64,000 nt of DNA from an uncultured Lachnospiraceae bacterium. Lineage in GTDB: Bacteria; Bacillota; Clostridia; Lachnospirales; Lachnospiraceae. The position numbers and the translations under genes are program-made. Below, piece by piece: positions 39,704 to 48,617 of the stretch. Numbering within the stretch: the stretch's first letter is position 1; every line of letters starts with the position of its first letter. The notes beneath the pieces were generated by a model. That model searched no databases and was not told the DNA's origin. It saw only the letters and a program-made list of their open reading frames with translations. The stretch lies in NCBI GenBank assembly GCA_949840805.1, contig CATKXR010000003.1, positions 96,506-160,505 of the forward strand. Reading direction: 5' to 3'.

Positions 39704-41302
39704 TTACAAATCCGTATCCATAGTCCATTCTGTTACATTCCAGAATATACCGACTCCATGATGTCCCATTACCGTATCTTCAGAAATGCCCTTCAGGCCG
39801 GCAACCGACACATAATCCGCATCCACATAACAGATAAAGGCAAATGCCGGATCTTTAGCCAGTTCTTCCTGGAAACCGGCATAAGCTTCTTTCCGTACTT
39901 TTTCCTCATCTGACTGACGGGCTTTCGTCAGATATTCGTCTACCTTTTTATTTGAATAGCCGGAATAATTGGCTCCCTTATCCGTGCCGAACACCTTATA
40001 GGTGTGATCGTCCGCGTCGAAGGGACTGCCCCATCCGATCAGATAGGCCATCTGGCCATTCCAGTCTGTCTGGACAGGCACCTCCACCGTGCAGTCTATT
40101 CCCACCTGCCGAAGCTGCTGGGCCGCCGCCTGGGCCATGTCCAGCCTCACCTGATCACCGGCGCCCACACTGATCACAAATCCGATCTTTTCCCCTTCCC
40201 GGTAATAAAATCCGTCCTCCCCCTTAACACAGCCGGCTTCAGACAGGATCTCCTCAGCCTTCCCGGGATTATACTCATAATGTTCTGCCTTCTCATTATT
40301 GTATATATTTCTTTGCAAAGGCCCATAAGCAACAATCCCCCGGCCAAGTATCACCGAATCCACAATTGCCTGTCGGTCCAGGGCATAACACACGGCCGGT
40401 ATAATATCTTTATTATCTTTCCAGTATTCGTTTCGGAAATTAAATAAAATTCCACGGTAATCGGAAGTTTTCATATCATACACCTGATATCCTTCCTGTC
40501 CCCGGAAACTTTCCGAATCCTTCGGTGTCAGCAGGGCAAGATCCAATTCGCCTGATTTCATCTGTATGGCCCTGGCATTGTCATCCCCCACGATTTTAAA
40601 AATAATCCGGTCAATATGTGCCGCGCCTTTATAGTAATCTTCGTTTTTCACAAGGCTGATAACCTGCCCTTCTTCCCAGCTCTCAAGCTTATAAGGCCCC
40701 GTACCCACCGGGCTCCGAAAAAATCCGGAGGTCTGCATATCCTCCCCTTCCAGCAGGTGCTTTGGCAAAACAGGCATAGCCATATAATCGAGAAAAGCCA
40801 CATTGGGAGCAGCCAGTTTAAAAGAAACAGTAAAATCATCCTCCACCGTTATTTCCCGTACATCCTCGAAATTCGGGGCGTTTTCCGAACCGTTTTCCGG
40901 ATCCATAACCGCCTCGATGGTAAATTTCACATCTTCTGCCTTCAGGTTCTCCCCGTCATGCCATTTTACCCCTTCTCTGAGGCGAAACGTATAAGTACAG
41001 GTATCCTCATCAAAACTCCATTCTTCCGCCAGGCCGGGAACCACCTGATTGTCCCCGTCATGTGCCGTCAGTCCGTCAAAGAGCAGAATATTGATCTCCC
41101 CATGCTCATCCATGGCGGGATTGATGCGGGTATAATCACCGCTGCCGTATACAAGGGAAACCATTTCCTGGTCTGCGGTTCCGTCCTCGCCTCCTTTTCC
41201 TTCCCCTTTGGCTGCTTCAGCCGGATCCTGTCCCCCGCTTCCGCATGCCGAAAGGCCAAAAACCATACAGAATGCCAAAAACACCATATAAAATTTTCTC
41301 AT
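39704..41302 (-). CDS. family 5 substrate-binding lipoprotein of an ABC importer
   Basis: Extracytoplasmic binding protein of 532 aa. Signal peptide with lipobox LSAC (Cys at about residue 20) followed by a Gly/Glu-rich linker. Family 5 signatures: GLTAHDGDNQVVPGLAEEW near residue 80, TFRLREGVKWHDGENLKAEDV (split) and the later DRQAIVDSVILG region. Relatives bind oligopeptides, nickel complexes or other small ligands; no diagnostic residue was recognised. First gene of the opp-like unit, preceded by a long leader with the structured element at 41395-41479. Confidence 0.9.
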   Translation of the reverse strand: MRKFYMVFLAFCMVFGLSACGSGGQDPAEAAKGEGKGGEDGTADQEMVSLVYGSGDYTRINPAMDEHGEINILLFDGLTAHDGDNQVVPGLAEEWSFDEDTCTYTFRLREGVKWHDGENLKAEDVKFTIEAVMDPENGSENAPNFEDVREITVEDDFTVSFKLAAPNVAFLDYMAMPVLPKHLLEGEDMQTSGFFRSPVGTGPYKLESWEEGQVISLVKNEDYYKGAAHIDRIIFKIVGDDNARAIQMKSGELDLALLTPKDSESFRGQEGYQVYDMKTSDYRGILFNFRNEYWKDNKDIIPAVCYALDRQAIVDSVILGRGIVAYGPLQRNIYNNEKAEHYEYNPGKAEEILSEAGCVKGEDGFYYREGEKIGFVISVGAGDQVRLDMAQAAAQQLRQVGIDCTVEVPVQTDWNGQMAYLIGWGSPFDADDHTYKVFGTDKGANYSGYSNKKVDEYLTKARQSDEEKVRKEAYAGFQEELAKDPAFAFICYVDADYVSVAGLKGISEDTVMGHHGVGIFWNVTEWTMDTDL

Positions 41303-41394
41303 ATTTCACCGTATCCTCTCATAAATTAAATCCCCATGGCTCAGATTTATCGGAAACTGCCGCCGTCAATCAAACTCTGCCGCAACACAAAAAT

Positions 41395-41479
41395 CCACTG
41401 AATGGCCTGCGCCGAAAACATACGATAGCTGACTTTTCTCCGGAAAAGCCGTATGTTTTCCTAACATACCCTTCAGTGG
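41395..41479 (-). promoter_or_regulatory. nested, switch-like structured leader of the ABC unit
   Basis: An 85-base element in the leader, about 93 bases before the ATG. Outer arms CCACTGAA and TTCAGTGG (41395-41402, 41472-41479) enclose GTATGTT/AACATAC (41451-41457, 41463-41469) and CTTTTC/GAAAAG (41433-41438, 41443-41448). In addition GAAAACATACG (41414-41424) can pair with CGTATGTTTTC (41450-41460), so the shared arm has two partners that exclude each other. On the minus strand the outer stem runs into ATTTTTG, like a weak terminator. Riboswitch or attenuator is inferred; no known class was recognised. Confidence 0.6.
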
Positions 41480-41551
41480 AATATCCATGCCATATTCTGA
41501 TAATCAGAGAGCTTCTGTCTCTTTTTCTGCCTCCTGCAGATGTTGATATAA

Positions 41552-41580
41552 ACTATACGTTATCTTTCCCTTTTTGTCAA
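41552..41580 (-). promoter_or_regulatory. promoter of the ABC transporter unit
   Basis: On the minus strand TTGACA, 17 bases, TATAGT: nearly consensus. It gives a leader of about 245 bases, far longer than the others here, consistent with regulation in the RNA. Confidence 0.8.
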
Positions 41581-41609
41581 TTCTTTTTATTTAGGAACAA
41601 AATAAAGCC

Positions 41610-42176
41610 TCATCTTGCCATCAGCTCGCTCCCGTTCGTCTTCAGCCATGCCCTCCTCCACTGGTAATCAGGCATCACCACCTCCACAAACCGCCAGAAC
41701 CGGTCCGAATGGTTCATCTCCCTTCTGTGAGCCAGTTCATGGACCACCACATAATCCAGCACCTCCCCAGGCGCCAAAATCAGCCTCCAGTTAAAATTCA
41801 GGTTTCCCTTTGCGCTGCAGCTTCCCCACCTGGTTCTTTGGTCCCGGACCGTGATCCTCCCATAATCCACTCCCATCAATTCCGCAAAAAAGGCCACTCT
41901 CTCCTGAAGCACTTTTCCAGCCATCATCCGATGCATCTGATAATCCTCCTCATTCCAAACAGGCAGACTCTCCCTTTTTCTCTCCTGCTCCCTGGCCTTT
42001 CGTTCCATCTCCTCCTTCTTCCTGGCAATCCATTCCCTGTTTTCTGTTATAAACATCTCAATAACCGCTTTCTTACATCGCCTTGGCGCCCGCACCGTCA
42101 CCGCGCCGTCTGTGCCAACCTGAATCGCTATGGTCTTCCTGGAGCTGCGAACCAGTTCATACTTTAACCCTTCCAC
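41610..42176 (-). CDS. YgjP-like zinc metallopeptidase (DUF45)
   Basis: Protein of 188 aa with the zinc motif HELAHRREMNHSDRFW (HExxH plus a further histidine) and the family segment RTRWGSCSAKGNLNFNWRL. The N-terminal half is helical and charged (KKEEMERKAREQERKRE). Likely a cytosolic peptidase of the YgjP/SprT-like group, sometimes linked to restriction or DNA repair loci; no partner is beside it here. The start is GTG 42176 after GGAGGATAAAC. Substrate unknown. Confidence 0.87.
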   Translation of the reverse strand: MEGLKYELVRSSRKTIAIQVGTDGAVTVRAPRRCKKAVIEMFITENREWIARKKEEMERKAREQERKRESLPVWNEEDYQMHRMMAGKVLQERVAFFAELMGVDYGRITVRDQRTRWGSCSAKGNLNFNWRLILAPGEVLDYVVVHELAHRREMNHSDRFWRFVEVVMPDYQWRRAWLKTNGSELMAR

Positions 42177-42334
42177 GTTTATCCTCCCTCACACAGCTTA
42201 TATGGTCATCCTTTCATCCTCTTTCCTATCATAATCCCATTCCCCCTTGTCGTCAATTCCCAATCAATCTGAGAAATTGTCCGGAATTTAACAAAATTTT
42301 AATAAAATACCTTCCATATTTCACAATTCCCCAC

Positions 42335-42362
42335 TTGTTTTCCTTTCCCAATTTGTTATACT
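42335..42362 (+). promoter_or_regulatory. promoter of the synthetase-HEPN gene
   Basis: TTGTTT, 16 bases, TATACT. A leader of about 100 bases follows, with AGGAAC (from 42381) able to pair with GTTCCT (near 42410). Confidence 0.55.
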
Positions 42363-42468
42363 TAAATACAATGCACTTTGAGGAACTGTCCGGAAATAAC
42401 CGATGCGGTTCCTGTACCCGTGAGCCAAATGATTTGCGAGTATAACATGCAGTAAAAGGAGAACCACC

Positions 42469-43719
42469 ATGGACTTAGTCAGCCAGTTTATTGAAAACTA
42501 CAAGAAGAAAATCCCATTTTACGAAGCCGCAGGCCGTCTGGCAGCCTCACAATTAGAATCTGCCCTTCAGTCTGCCGGTATCCGGGCCATGGTCACCTCC
42601 CGCGCCAAGAATCCTGACCGGCTGAAAACCAAGGTCATCCGGCGTAATTCCAAGCGGGAGGCCCCTTACAAAAATATGCGGGAAATCTATGATGACATTG
42701 CCGATTTATGCGGCATCCGGGTTTCCCTGTACTTCCCCGGCGACCGCAATAAGACCGGAGACTTAATTGCAGACCAGTTTGAGATCCAGGACATCCGCCA
42801 CTTTCCGGAACAGTCCAGCCCGCCCACTTACAACCGGCGTTTTTCCGGTTACTGGGCCACCCACTACCGTGCTCTTTTGAGAGAAGACTCCCTGGCATCG
42901 GCTCAAAAGCGGTACGCTTCCGCACGCCTTGAGATCCAGGTGGCTTCCCTGCTGATGCACGCCTGGTCGGAAGTAGAACACGACCTGGTGTACAAACCTC
43001 TCCAGGGCAGCCTTTCGGAAGAAGAGCTTGCAATTATCGATGAATTAAACGGCCTGGTGCTATCTGGCGAGATTGCCTTAGAACGCCTTCAGAGCGCAGG
43101 CGACAAACGCATCCTCAATAAAAAATCATCCTTTGACAGCCAGTATGATTTAGCTTCCTACCTCTATAATTATTTAAGCAGCAACTTCAGGAAGGAAGAC
43201 GTGGAACTGCGCATGGGAGACGTGGAACTGCTGTACCGCCTGATCAGCCACCTGGAAATGAACAGCGTCAAAGCTATCGAACCGGTCATAAAATCCGTAA
43301 AATTCGAAAAAGATAAACGCAACATTTCCCAACAGATCATCGACCAGATCATTTCAGGGAATCAGACGCGCTATAAAGCCTATCAGGAACTCCGCACGGC
43401 GAACCATGAAATTGACGAAGCCGCGGCTCTTGCCATCCGCTGTTTTTTGGAATGCTGGGTTCCTCTGGAAAACCTGCTGAACAAGATCACCTGCAACAAT
43501 TCTCCCAAACAGCGGGGCGCTTTCCATATCAACACCTTAAAACGAATGAATATGTTCAGCCAGGAATGTATCGGCGCCATCATTTCCCTGCGCAAGCTTC
43601 GAAACATGCTGATCCATGACATAGAAATTCCTGATACGGATACCATCTGCAAACGGGCCAAGGAAGCCCAGGAGCTTTTACAGAAGCTGGAAGCGCAATT
43701 TCCCATGGAAACGGGCTGA
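42469..43719 (+). CDS. RelA/SpoT-type nucleotide pyrophosphokinase fused to a HEPN-like domain
   Basis: Cytoplasmic protein of 416 aa. Residues 40-180 are a (p)ppGpp-synthetase domain without a hydrolase domain: SRAKNPDRLKTK (ATP site), DLCGIRV at 79-85, GYWATHYRALL (130s) and LEIQVASLLMHAW with E155 and Q157, followed by SEVEHDLVYK. Residues 180-300 are helical linker. Residues 310-412 look like a HEPN domain with R378-N-M-L-I-H383, the Rx4H pattern of HEPN ribonucleases. Catalytic residues of the synthetase look intact. It stands alone with its own promoter, and no antitoxin is visible. It could be an alarmone synthetase or a defence-type toxin; the synthetase part is firm, the HEPN call is from one motif and predicted helices. 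Confidence 0.85.
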   Translation: MDLVSQFIENYKKKIPFYEAAGRLAASQLESALQSAGIRAMVTSRAKNPDRLKTKVIRRNSKREAPYKNMREIYDDIADLCGIRVSLYFPGDRNKTGDLIADQFEIQDIRHFPEQSSPPTYNRRFSGYWATHYRALLREDSLASAQKRYASARLEIQVASLLMHAWSEVEHDLVYKPLQGSLSEEELAIIDELNGLVLSGEIALERLQSAGDKRILNKKSSFDSQYDLASYLYNYLSSNFRKEDVELRMGDVELLYRLISHLEMNSVKAIEPVIKSVKFEKDKRNISQQIIDQIISGNQTRYKAYQELRTANHEIDEAAALAIRCFLECWVPLENLLNKITCNNSPKQRGAFHINTLKRMNMFSQECIGAIISLRKLRNMLIHDIEIPDTDTICKRAKEAQELLQKLEAQFPMETG

Positions 43720-43764
43720 GAAACCTTTCCCCTCCCGTATTTTCTTTCATCCACAAAACATAAT

Positions 43765-43797
43765 GGCAGCCGTTCCGATATCCTCCGGACGGCTGCC
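43765..43797. terminator. hairpin between convergent genes
   Basis: GGCAGCCG (43765-43772) pairs with CGGCTGCC (43790-43797) with further pairs inside. It lies between the plus-strand synthetase-HEPN gene and the minus-strand YtvI-like gene; T runs are weak on both sides. Confidence 0.55.
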
Positions 43798-43826
43798 ACT
43801 ATACTCTGTTCAAAACACGGCTTCAT

Positions 43827-44939
43827 TCATACTTCCCTGCTGTTTTCTTTCCCTTCTTCCCTCCCCGGGTTTTCCAGGGACTTCACCAGATCTCCGATCA
43901 GCAGAATTCCTACCGGCCCGAGAAGCAGCCCGAATATTCCAAATAGCTGCAGCCCAACATACATGGAAATCAGGGTTTCCAGGGAAGACAGCCCCACCCT
44001 GCTTCCCATAAGCTTTGCCTCTAAGATCTCCCGCAGAAAGTAACAGGCAAGATAGATTCCAAGCATCAGGATTCCCTCTCCCCATCTTCTCTGGAAAAAA
44101 CGGAAAACAGCCCAGGGAATCAGCACGGTTCCCGTTCCGAAAACAGGAAGGGCATCCAGAATTCCAAGGCCGGTTCCTGCCAGTATATAATAAGGATTTT
44201 TTAAAACCCATAAACCTGCCATACAGATACATGTGGTCAACAGCATTATAATTCCCTGCGTCTTCAAATAGGCATTGGCAGTTATCGCCAAACGGCGGAA
44301 TATCAGGGCGAATTCTTCCCGGAACAGAGAACTGTCACATCGTTTTTTCCAACGCTCCATTTCCTGCAGGATCAGTCCCACCGACACCAGCAAAATGACG
44401 GATACCACCGTGAGCTCCATGCCTTTTTGAAACATGATCACGGAATTAGACACCAGATAGGGCATCACGCCATATTTAAGGTTATCCATCAGCCCCTTAA
44501 GCATTTCTCTCATGATCACTACCAGGCAGTTGGGATTCAGGCACAGACAGTCCTCAATGGTATGGCACATTCTGGTCATCCAGACATCCAAAGTGTCTAC
44601 CCATACGGGGATCTGCTCAATAAACATTCCCATCTCCATACAAAGCTTGTAGCTGCCGAAATAAAGAGCCAGGGAAAGAAAGGATACCAGCGCCAAAAGT
44701 TCCGCTGCTCCAATCACGCCTGCCGGCAGCCCAAAGACTCTTTTTTTCCCTTTAATTCGAATTGTCAGACGGCAATATTTTGCCAGCCACGCAGAAGACG
44801 GACGCAGCAAAAGCGCCAGTCCCCACGCAAGTAAAAAGGGAACCACAAGAGGCAGCAGGTAACGGAACGTTCCGTATACTGCCCCTGTAATCCCCATAAT
44901 TAATAAAATTCTCTTCAGTTTCTTATCTGGCTTACCCAT
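43827..44939 (-). CDS. AI-2E/YtvI-family membrane protein
   Basis: Membrane protein of 370 aa with about seven to eight hydrophobic segments, including the closing GLLLGPVGILLIGDLVKSL that is typical of the AI-2E/PerM family. In Clostridia one copy is usually the sporulation protein YtvI, which suggests a spore former, but nothing nearby confirms this. The ATG at 44939 is preferred: a longer start exists at 44993 but has no ribosome site; a weak GGGTGAG precedes 44939. Transported compound unknown. Confidence 0.82.
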   Translation of the reverse strand: MGKPDKKLKRILLIMGITGAVYGTFRYLLPLVVPFLLAWGLALLLRPSSAWLAKYCRLTIRIKGKKRVFGLPAGVIGAAELLALVSFLSLALYFGSYKLCMEMGMFIEQIPVWVDTLDVWMTRMCHTIEDCLCLNPNCLVVIMREMLKGLMDNLKYGVMPYLVSNSVIMFQKGMELTVVSVILLVSVGLILQEMERWKKRCDSSLFREEFALIFRRLAITANAYLKTQGIIMLLTTCICMAGLWVLKNPYYILAGTGLGILDALPVFGTGTVLIPWAVFRFFQRRWGEGILMLGIYLACYFLREILEAKLMGSRVGLSSLETLISMYVGLQLFGIFGLLLGPVGILLIGDLVKSLENPGREEGKENSREV

Positions 44940-45031
44940 GGACTCACCCGTTTCTGTTTTGTACTTCTTTTGTACACAATGTATTTTGTCCATGGAAACA
45001 AGAATTATTCAGGGATAAATTTTCATTTTTT

Positions 45032-46897
45032 TCAGGCTTTTCCATCAGCATCCTGACGCTTCAGCCAGAAAAATCCATGTCCGTCCACCCACACTGCCGA
45101 TGCTTTCATCTCGCTGCCGGAAAGCAGATCCTTATATAATCCATCCTCCTCATTAATCCAGGCGATTCTTGGCTCGTCACTGAAATTGAACAGGCCAATC
45201 ACCTTGCCTTCCCCGCTCTCCCGCACCAGGCCCAGTATCCCGTCGTCCCAGGTTTCCAAAGTCCAAAATCCTGCAGAAGCGTCAAAAACCTTCTCCTGGC
45301 CGCGAATCTCCTCCAACTCTGCCAGACGGGCAAAAATCCTTCCCTGGACAGTCTCGGGCTTGTCAATATTTTCCACCAGATCCCACTGGAATTTTCCTCT
45401 GTGGATATACCTGGAATCCGGAGCCTTGTTCGGATCCTCTTTATACGTGTAATCATTGACCTGCCCGATCTCATCCCCGCTGTACAGCATAGGAATCCCG
45501 GACAAGAACAGCATATAGGCATGAAGCATTACATCTACCTGGACCGCCGCTCCCATAGCGTACTCGTCCTGCTCAAAGCCTGCTTTTTCCACACCGCACA
45601 TGGAAGCGGTTGTGGCGCAAAACCGGGCATCCCCTGTGACAAAATCCTCGTTGTAAAGCTCGCCCCGGCTGACGCTTCCCTCCAGCTTTCCGGTAAAGTG
45701 GTCATTGAGATATTTCTTGTGGGGTACCTGCAGCATTCCCCACTGCTCCAGAAGCGGATAATCCAATCCCCATCCGATATCGTCATGGCACCGCAGGTAA
45801 TTGAGGAAAGTATAATCGGACGGCAGGCTGCTGACAATCTCCATCTGCCGCTTCAAAAGCCGCACATCCCGGGTCGCCACCGTATGCCAGGTAGTCGCCA
45901 TGGTAGTCACGTTGTAAAGCATATGGCATTCCGGCTTTTCCACGGTTCCGAAATACGGAGCCACTTTGTCCGGTTCCATCACCACTTCACCTAAGAGCAC
46001 GATTCCCGGACAAACGATCTCCCCGATCATTCTCATCATCCGGACAATGGTGTGTACCTGGGGCAGATTCCTGCAGTTCGTTCCAAGCTGTTTCCAGATA
46101 TAAGGCACCGCGTCAATCCGCAGCACATCAATCCCCTGGTTTGCCAGATAAAGGAAATTATACATCATTTCATTAAACACTACAGGATTGCGGTAATTCA
46201 AATCCCACTGGTAGGGATAAAAGGTGGTCATCACAAATTCCCGCCGCTCAGGCAGCCAGGTAAAATTCCCCGGCGCCGTAGTCGGAAACACCTGCGGCAC
46301 GGTCTTTTCATACATGGCAGGCAGCGAGTAATTGTCAAAAAAGAAATATCGGTCCTGATACTCTTTCTCACCTGCCCTGGCACGCTTTGCCCACTCATGA
46401 TCCTCCGAGGTATGGTTCATGACAAAGTCCAGGCACAGGCTGATCCCTTCCTTATGGCACTCGTCTGCCAGCTTTTCCAGATCCTCCATAGTTCCCAGCT
46501 TTTCCTGGACCTTTCTGAAATCCGCCACCGCGTATCCGCCGTCAGAACGCCCTTCCACCGTATCCAGAAGGGGCATCAGATGAACGTAGTTCACGTTGCA
46601 CCGTTTAATGTAAGCAAGCTTCTCCCTCACTCCGTTTAATGTCCCGGCAAACTGATCCACATACAGCATCATGCCCAGCATACCATTCTTGCGATACCAG
46701 CCCGGCTCCTGCTCCCTGGCCTTGTCCAGCTTTTTCAGGGAAGCCTTCCTTGCCTCATAAAACTCCTCCATATTCTTCAGCAGCTCGTCAAAATGCTCCT
46801 GATTGTCATACAGTTCCATATACAGCCATTTCAGCTCGTCCATATGACGATCCAGGCGGGTCTGGTACGTTTTATCAATCTGATCCGTTTTCCCCAT
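45032..46897 (-). CDS. GH13 amylosucrase-like alpha-glucan enzyme
   Basis: Intracellular alpha-amylase-family enzyme of 621 aa, subfamily GH13_4-like. Residues 1-90 are a helical N-terminal domain typical of amylosucrase and sucrose hydrolase. Catalytic residues: nucleophile in GIDVLRIDAVPYIW, acid/base in VLLGEVVMEP, third aspartate in LRCHDDIGWGL. It would use sucrose either to extend alpha-glucan or to hydrolyse it. No sucrose transporter is next to it, but a glycogen synthase lies 16 kb away. ATG 46897 follows GGAGGAGTAAAAAA. Confidence 0.9.
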   Translation of the reverse strand: MGKTDQIDKTYQTRLDRHMDELKWLYMELYDNQEHFDELLKNMEEFYEARKASLKKLDKAREQEPGWYRKNGMLGMMLYVDQFAGTLNGVREKLAYIKRCNVNYVHLMPLLDTVEGRSDGGYAVADFRKVQEKLGTMEDLEKLADECHKEGISLCLDFVMNHTSEDHEWAKRARAGEKEYQDRYFFFDNYSLPAMYEKTVPQVFPTTAPGNFTWLPERREFVMTTFYPYQWDLNYRNPVVFNEMMYNFLYLANQGIDVLRIDAVPYIWKQLGTNCRNLPQVHTIVRMMRMIGEIVCPGIVLLGEVVMEPDKVAPYFGTVEKPECHMLYNVTTMATTWHTVATRDVRLLKRQMEIVSSLPSDYTFLNYLRCHDDIGWGLDYPLLEQWGMLQVPHKKYLNDHFTGKLEGSVSRGELYNEDFVTGDARFCATTASMCGVEKAGFEQDEYAMGAAVQVDVMLHAYMLFLSGIPMLYSGDEIGQVNDYTYKEDPNKAPDSRYIHRGKFQWDLVENIDKPETVQGRIFARLAELEEIRGQEKVFDASAGFWTLETWDDGILGLVRESGEGKVIGLFNFSDEPRIAWINEEDGLYKDLLSGSEMKASAVWVDGHGFFWLKRQDADGKA

Positions 46898-46928
46898 TTT
46901 TTTACTCCTCCGGCATTTTTATTTTTGT

Positions 46929-46957
46929 ATGATACCATTTATTTTCCATCCCGTAAA
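46929..46957 (-). promoter_or_regulatory. promoter of the amylosucrase-like gene
   Basis: On the minus strand TTTACG, 17 bases, TATCAT, about 30 bases before the ATG. Moderate match. Confidence 0.5.
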
Positions 46958-47004
46958 TGTAAAAAACCTGCACCCCATATGTCAAATACAACTATTATAA
47001 CCCG

Positions 47005-48354
47005 TCACCTGTGATCCCCCGGCAAAAACCTTCCTTCCCTCCGATACCATAAAAACACTCCTAAACAGATCAGTGCCGACAACGCGGACCCGGCCGGCGG
47101 CGCTATCCCCATAGGAAGTAAAGTATCCGGAAAATATACGGAAGCAAGATACGCCCCGGGAATCCTCACCAGCAATATGGAAACCAGGTTATGGATAAAA
47201 GAGATCCCCGATTTTCCGTAAGCGCAAAAATACCCGCTGAAGCAAAAATGCACTCCCGCCGCAATACAGTCAAACACATAAGAACGCAGATACTGCCCTC
47301 CCATTCTTACCACTTCCGGACTGTCAGTGAACATCCCAACTACCGGTTCCGCAAAAAACTGGCACGCCGCTGTCACGATGGCCCCGAATACCACAGCCAC
47401 AGCCACCCCGTAGCCCAGTGTCTTGTCGGCCCGTTCATACTTCCCCGCCCCGATATTCTGAGCTCCGATAGCAGAGACAGAAGAAAGCATCGCCGAAGGC
47501 ACCAAAAACAAAAACGTAATGATCTTTTCCACAATTCCCACGCTGGCAGCTACCACTACGCCTCTCTGATTGGCAATGGCTGTAATTGTAAGAAAAGACA
47601 CCTGAATCAATCCGTCCTGAAAAGCAATCGGAACTCCCACTTTCAAAATCTCCGCCATAACGGGCTTCTGGAACCGAAAGTCTTCCCTGGAAAACTTCAT
47701 TCCAAAATCACGCTTTTGCAGCATGGCCAGAGCCGCAAGTACACTGACCGTCTGGGAAACTACCGTGGCCGCCGCTGCCCCTGCCGCTCCCATATGGAAA
47801 AAACCAATCAGAAGAAAATCAAGAAACACATTGAGAACTCCTGCAATTGCCACAAAATACATGGGGCTTTTCGAATCTCCCATCCCCCGGAACACACAAC
47901 TGATTATATTATATGCGGTAATGAACGGAATCCCCGCAAAACAGATCAGCAGATAATACCGTGTCTGTCCCACCGCCTCAGAAGGCGTCGAAATCACTGC
48001 TATTATTCCGTTAACCGCTGCCATCAGGATTACCGTCAGCACCAGAGAAGCAGCTAAGAACAACGATACCGTATTTCCCACTGATTTAGCCGCCCGCCGG
48101 CTGTCCTTTCCTCCTACCGCCTTACTGACCGCCACAGTAGAACCCATGGCAAGACCCACGATCACCACTGTAAGCATGTGCATAACCTGACTTCCTATAG
48201 ACACGGCGGATATGGTATCTGCCCCGTTAAACTGCCCGGTCACGTACAGATCTGCCAGGCCGTAAAAGGTCTGTAAAAAACAGGAGAGCAGATACGGCAA
48301 TGAAAAACGAATCAGGTTCCGAAGGATACTCCCCTCTGTTAGATCTTTCTGCAT
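47005..48354 (-). CDS. MATE-family multidrug efflux protein
   Basis: Integral membrane protein of 449 aa with twelve hydrophobic segments in two halves. Family text: ILRNLIRFSLPYLLSCFLQTFYGLADLYVTGQF (split at the first helices), GSTVAVSKAVGGKD and later MLSSVSAIGAQNIGAGKYERADK. Exchanges drugs or metabolites for Na+ or H+. Complete; ATG 48354 after GGGAGGAAAATGTT. Neighbours do not point to a specific substrate. Confidence 0.94.
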   Translation of the reverse strand: MQKDLTEGSILRNLIRFSLPYLLSCFLQTFYGLADLYVTGQFNGADTISAVSIGSQVMHMLTVVIVGLAMGSTVAVSKAVGGKDSRRAAKSVGNTVSLFLAASLVLTVILMAAVNGIIAVISTPSEAVGQTRYYLLICFAGIPFITAYNIISCVFRGMGDSKSPMYFVAIAGVLNVFLDFLLIGFFHMGAAGAAAATVVSQTVSVLAALAMLQKRDFGMKFSREDFRFQKPVMAEILKVGVPIAFQDGLIQVSFLTITAIANQRGVVVAASVGIVEKIITFLFLVPSAMLSSVSAIGAQNIGAGKYERADKTLGYGVAVAVVFGAIVTAACQFFAEPVVGMFTDSPEVVRMGGQYLRSYVFDCIAAGVHFCFSGYFCAYGKSGISFIHNLVSILLVRIPGAYLASVYFPDTLLPMGIAPPAGSALSALICLGVFLWYRREGRFLPGDHR

Positions 48355-48499
48355 AACATTTTCCTCCCAGACTGCAAGCTGTCAATTATTTTCCAAACTA
48401 CTATAACGAATCGGGGGGGAAATGTCAAACAAATCCTTTCTTCCCTTTTATTTCCTTGAAATTTAAGATAACCTTCATTTTTTCTCAGGATTTCATTGA

Positions 48500-48505
48500 T
48501 ATAAT
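48500..48505 (+). promoter_or_regulatory. -10 box of the lipoprotein gene
   Basis: TATAAT with no good -35 box. The transcript would begin near 48512 and carry the folded leader listed next. Confidence 0.45.
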
Positions 48506-48519
48506 AAGCGTATTACATT

Positions 48520-48600
48520 TATGGGTATATCAGCGCCGCAAGTGGCGCGGCATGGTTTATACGCCGTAGCAGCCATATATCCGGACTGTTATGGAACACC
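48520..48600 (+). promoter_or_regulatory. folded leader of the lipoprotein gene
   Basis: GGGTATAT near 48523 can pair with ATATATCC near 48577 (one wobble), enclosing the stable hairpin GCGCC-GCAAGT-GGCGC near 48533 and a second GGC...GCC hairpin, a three-way junction. The ribosome site GGAGG follows at 48606. No known riboswitch consensus was recognised. Confidence 0.4.
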
Positions 48601-48617
48601 TGCATGGAGGCATTTTT

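Noticed and set aside
41395..41479. NiCo or cobalamin riboswitch
   Set aside because: The conserved single-stranded boxes of these classes are absent; only a general four-stem look is shared.
47191..48057. Open frame of 288 codons on the plus strand
   Set aside because: Antisense to the MATE gene; rich in His, Arg and Ser as expected for a shadow, with no family motif.
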